Part shown: positions 60,881 to 64,000 of the stretch, piece after piece
How the letters are laid out: each line of letters starts with the position of its first letter
How positions within the stretch are numbered: position 1 is the stretch's first letter
Assembly: GCF_947241705.1 (NCBI RefSeq)
Contig: NC_079271.1
Location: 62,001 to 126,000 of the forward strand
From: Saccharomyces mikatae IFO 1815
Lineage: Eukaryota > Ascomycota > Saccharomycetes > Saccharomycetales > Saccharomycetaceae
Length of the DNA stretch: 64,000 bases
Reading direction: 5' to 3'
Translations under genes and position numbers: made by a program
Notes under the pieces: generated by a model
Told to the model about the DNA's origin: nothing
The model's database searches: none
The model's input: only the letters and a program-made list of their open reading frames with translations

Positions 60881-62578
60881 ATGTCTTCATTATATACCAA
60901 GTTGGTAAAAGGGGCGACCAAGATAAAGATGGCCCCTCCAAAGCAAAAATACGTGGACCCTATTCTCTCAGGAACTTCGAGTGGAAGGGGACTACAAGAG
61001 ATTACCCATGCGTTGGATATAAGATTGTCTGACACAGCATGGACCATTGTCTATAAAGCATTAATTGTGATGCATCTGATGATACAACAAGGCGAGAAGA
61101 ATGTCACGTTAAGACACTACTCTCATAACTTGGATGTCTTCCAGTTAAGAAAAATCTCACATACATCTAAGTGGTCTTCCAATGATATGAGGGCTTTGCA
61201 GAGGTACGATGAGTATCTGAAGACACGTTGTGAAGAGTACGGTAAGTTAGGTGTGGACCACCTTCGAGACAGTTACTCTTCGTTAAAGCTGGGAAGTAAG
61301 AATCAACTATCAATGGATGAAGAGTTAGATCATGTTGAATCGTTAGAAATTCAAATCAATGCTTTGATAAGGAACAAATACTCTGTTCCTGACTTAGAGA
61401 ACCATTTGTTATTGTATGCATTTCAATTGTTGGTGCATGATTTATTGGGTTTGTACAATGCCCTTAATGAAGGTGTCATTACACTGCTGGAATCATTTTT
61501 TGAATTATCCATTGAGCACGCCAAAAGGACGCTAAATCTTTACAAGGATTTCGTGGATATGACAGAGTATGTGGTTAGATACTTAAAAATAGGTAAAGCT
61601 GTTGGTTTAAAAATCCCTGTAATTAAACATATTACTACAAAGCTGATCAACTCCTTGGAAGACCACTTGAGAGATGAAACGAGAAGACAGAAAGGGCAAA
61701 ATTCCGAACAGCAGCAAGATAGAAAACAATCTGCAATCGTTAGTTCTACAGGCGATCACGATAACAATAATAGCAACAGATCTATGGCGCAGAAAAAACT
61801 GGAACAGATAAGAGAGCAAAAAAAGCTACTTGAGCAACAACTTCAAAACCAACAATTGCTCATTTCTCCCACAGTTCCGCATGATGCTTATAACCCATTC
61901 GGATCTCAACAACAAGGTCTAAATAATGACATCTTCTCATTCGAGCCGGTCCAACCTCAAGTAACCACCCAAATACCTCAGCAAACTGCTAATCCATTCC
62001 TACTCCAACAGCAGGAACAGCCTTTGCACTTGGTATCTGCATCTACAATGCCACTGCAGGGTGAAATACCGATAACCCCCAACTTGAATAGTCAACAGAC
62101 AGGGTTGTATGCCTCCAATCTTCAATACACTCCAAATTTCACTGGCTCAGGATTTGGCGGTTATACAACCACCCACAACAACGCAGTGATGACAAGCACA
62201 TTAGACCCAACAAAAACGGGGTCCAACAATCCATTTTCATTGGAGAATATTGCTAGAGAACAAGGACAAGAAAACTTGCCGGGTTCTCCAAATCCGTTTA
62301 CCCTACAGCAAGCACACACTACTCCAATTCTTGCTCATAGTCAAACAGGCAATCCATTTCAAGCACAAAACATGATGACATCGCCAATGGGCACATACGT
62401 TACTGGTTCCGCGGCTGGCCAAGTTCAATATGCATCCACTGGTGTGCAAGAGCAACCACAAGTCGTTCAAGGTCAACAGACTGGTTATGTCATGGTCCCC
62501 ACTGCGTTCGTTCCAATCAATCAACAACAGCAACAACAGCAGCGTCCGCAAGAAAATTCTAATTTAATAGATATATAA
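60881..62578 (+). CDS. YAP1802: Yap1802, AP180/CALM-type clathrin assembly protein
   Basis: The protein has 565 residues. An N-terminal ANTH domain (about 1-275) carries the PIP2-binding basic patch KGATKIKMAPPKQKY. A coiled-coil-like segment follows (about 300-325). The unstructured tail has five NPF motifs for EH-domain partners such as Pan1 and Ede1: YNPFGSQ, ANPFLLQ, NNPFSLE, PNPFTLQ and GNPFQAQ. It ends NLIDI, a clathrin box. A short poly-Gln run precedes the end. It acts in clathrin coat assembly and cargo capture (Snc1) at the plasma membrane, redundantly with Yap1801. The S. cerevisiae length is about 568. Confidence 0.97.
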   Translation: MSSLYTKLVKGATKIKMAPPKQKYVDPILSGTSSGRGLQEITHALDIRLSDTAWTIVYKALIVMHLMIQQGEKNVTLRHYSHNLDVFQLRKISHTSKWSSNDMRALQRYDEYLKTRCEEYGKLGVDHLRDSYSSLKLGSKNQLSMDEELDHVESLEIQINALIRNKYSVPDLENHLLLYAFQLLVHDLLGLYNALNEGVITLLESFFELSIEHAKRTLNLYKDFVDMTEYVVRYLKIGKAVGLKIPVIKHITTKLINSLEDHLRDETRRQKGQNSEQQQDRKQSAIVSSTGDHDNNNSNRSMAQKKLEQIREQKKLLEQQLQNQQLLISPTVPHDAYNPFGSQQQGLNNDIFSFEPVQPQVTTQIPQQTANPFLLQQQEQPLHLVSASTMPLQGEIPITPNLNSQQTGLYASNLQYTPNFTGSGFGGYTTTHNNAVMTSTLDPTKTGSNNPFSLENIAREQGQENLPGSPNPFTLQQAHTTPILAHSQTGNPFQAQNMMTSPMGTYVTGSAAGQVQYASTGVQEQPQVVQGQQTGYVMVPTAFVPINQQQQQQQRPQENSNLIDI

Positions 62579-63697
62579 TGACCGATAGATACTGGAGTTT
62601 ATGTTCTTAACGGGCCTCCCCTGCATATTATAAATTCTCTAATTTTTTACGTACACCCTTCCACTTCTTCATATTATATAACACTATACTACATACTTGT
62701 AAATTGTACTAATTCTATGTAAGTCCTCTGTTAATTCTCCTCTAATCTAGCTTCAGTAGATGTGGTCCCATATATGCGCTACAGTTCGTTGAAAATGATG
62801 ATGATTATAAGTATTGAGATTCCTCAATCCACACACCACGAGTGTTTGCGATCAGCTTCCACTAATTTCGAACTTGAGTTTTTTAGTTTTCTTTGACAGG
62901 GTGCTTGTGATAGCGGCTAGTAAAAAAGAAATTAATATCTCAGCAAGAAAGTCATTGTACGTAAGCAGGTACAATATTCTACAATTTACTAACTACAATC
63001 AAGCACATCATCAAGGCTCTCCAACACACATTTTTCTCAACGTTCATGAATGCGCAAAAGTAAGTGGGGTTACCGCCATGCTCTCAGTATGCTGGTCTAT
63101 ATCTTTTTGGATTCTGTAGAAAATGCTATCACGTTTTCACTTTTGTTTTTTTTCTTGCGGAATTGCGGAATTTCCCAATTTTGGCAGCGTTATCCGATTT
63201 GAGATCGACTTGCATCAACCTTTGAAAAATATAAGGATGTGGAAGTGAAATCCGTTTTTTTTTTCATTGTCGTCATCAACATGATTTTTCTTTAATAAAT
63301 AAATACTTTTTTTTTATTTTTTTTCCTTCTTTTGTTTTGGTTTTGCTTATTTCCATCTCAACTATTAAATTCTTTCGCTCTTAATAAAGGAGTTTTTTTC
63401 TGTTATCTTTTCGTGTAATCATCTTTTTTTTCACTTCTTAACTCCTTTAATCTGAAGTATCTAAAGAATAATATTGCTTTCTACCAATAAAGTCTGTTAA
63501 TTCTATTTGGATTGTCGTCTACGCAAGTTTCGCCTAGTAAACAAACGATAAACAAATTTGAAGTACAAGTTAAAATATAGGGAGAGAAATTTTTCTATTT
63601 TTCATTTCGAGACAGATACCAAAAAATTCTAAGTTACCTTAGCTCTATTTGGGAAAGCTTCTATATAAAAATAATCCGAACAAACCCATTATTAAAG
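62579..63697. promoter_or_regulatory. YAP1802-PFK1 intergenic region (PFK1 promoter)
   Basis: This 1.1 kb region has CTTCC (Gcr1 cores) at 62658-62662 and 62856-62860, long T- and pyrimidine-rich tracts at about 63140-63430, and a TATA box near 63662. An open frame at 62814-63119 begins with TTG and has no early ATG, so I do not call it a gene. Confidence 0.55.
63662..63670 (+). promoter_or_regulatory. PFK1 TATA-like element
   Basis: TATATAAAA lies about 30 bp before the PFK1 ATG. That is close for a yeast TATA box (usual distance 40-120 bp to the start site), so it may not be the functional one. Confidence 0.3.
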
Positions 63698-64000
63698 ATG
63701 CAATCTCAAGATTCATGCTACGGCGTTGCATTCAGATCTATCATCACAAATGATGAAGCGTTATTTAAGAAGACCATTCACTTCTACCATACTTTAGGAT
63801 TCGCCACCGTTAAAGATTTCAATAAATTCAAACATGGTGAAAACAGCTTATTATCTTCAGGAACTTCCCAAGATTCCTTGAGAGAAGTTTGGTTAGAATC
63901 TTTCAAGTTAAGTGAGGTGGATGCTTCTGGTTTCCGTATACCACAGCAAGAAGCCACCAACAAGGCTCAAAGTCAAGGTGCTTTACTAAAGATCCGTCTA
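63698..64000 (+). CDS. PFK1: Pfk1, alpha subunit of phosphofructokinase (5' part only)
   Basis: The first 101 codons of an open frame that runs off the window begin MQSQDSCYGVAFRSIITND, the start of S. cerevisiae Pfk1; I see no difference from memory over this stretch. This is the glyoxalase-like N-terminal extension of fungal PFK subunits. The two catalytic halves lie beyond the window. The enzyme is a hetero-octamer with Pfk2 and phosphorylates fructose 6-phosphate. Codon use is strongly biased, as expected for an abundant glycolytic protein. Confidence 0.97.
   Translation, partial: MQSQDSCYGVAFRSIITNDEALFKKTIHFYHTLGFATVKDFNKFKHGENSLLSSGTSQDSLREVWLESFKLSEVDASGFRIPQQEATNKAQSQGALLKIRL

Noticed and set aside
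62814-63119. 101-codon open frame between YAP1802 and PFK1, in the interval where S. cerevisiae has a small annotated ORF as I remember
   Set aside because: It begins with TTG directly after a stop and has no ATG until near its end; there is no recognisable domain.

Overview
The window is nuclear DNA of a budding yeast of the Saccharomyces sensu stricto group. Gene content, order and orientation match the right arm of S. cerevisiae chromosome VII, read in reverse, from EFG1 (YGR271C-A) to PFK1 (YGR240C). Many proteins have exactly the length I remember for S. cerevisiae: Slh1, Bud32, Mes1, Mtm1, Coq6, Gcn5, Pup2, Eno1, Sol4, Cpd1, Lsc2, Mpc3 and Brf1 from its conserved start. Several others (Mes1 N-terminus, Brf1 middle, Yta7 and Apl6 tails) differ at a noticeable fraction of residues. 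A sister species is therefore more likely than S. cerevisiae itself, but I cannot say which one. No gene shows an intron.

Layout: EFG1 3' end (+) faces SLH1 and YTA7 (-). HUA1 and FOL2 (+) follow, then YGR266W (-). MES1, SAY1, BUD32 and APL6 form a same-strand run (+), followed by TNA1 (-), then RAD2 and MTM1 (+). Next come a dead GND2 (-), a tRNA-Thr(UGU) gene (-) and COQ6 (+). ENO1 (-) diverges from PUP2 (+). GCN5 and NOP19 (-) and RIE1/YGR250C (+) follow, then MGA1, SOL4 and CPD1 (-). BRF1, SDA1 and LSC2 (+), MPC3 (-), YAP1802 (+) and the first 101 codons of PFK1 (+) complete the window. Genes are monocistronic, each with its own promoter. Recognisable yeast promoter elements include PACE/Rpn4 before PUP2, RRPE+PAC before SDA1, PAC before NOP19, a Rap1/Gcr1 pair before ENO1, STREs before SOL4 and MGA1, and several Reb1 sites.

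The clearest departure from a plain collinear segment is the GND2 locus. In S. cerevisiae this encodes the minor 6-phosphogluconate dehydrogenase. Here only a decayed copy remains: roughly the first third is gone, and the rest carries three in-frame nonsense codons, several frameshifts and a lost terminator. The neighbouring pentose-phosphate gene SOL4 is intact, as are the glycolytic genes ENO1 and PFK1.

Long gene-free stretches lie around 25.6-27.3, 36.7-38.4, 41.9-44.0, 46.3-48.0, 49.4-50.7, 60.1-60.9 and 62.6-63.7 kb. They hold microsatellites, homopolymers, some perfect palindromes and hairpins, and two tiny ORFs with good start contexts. I see no intact mobile element, no convincing LTR and no CRISPR. 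I found no wholly new system; the findings below are the leads I consider worth checking.
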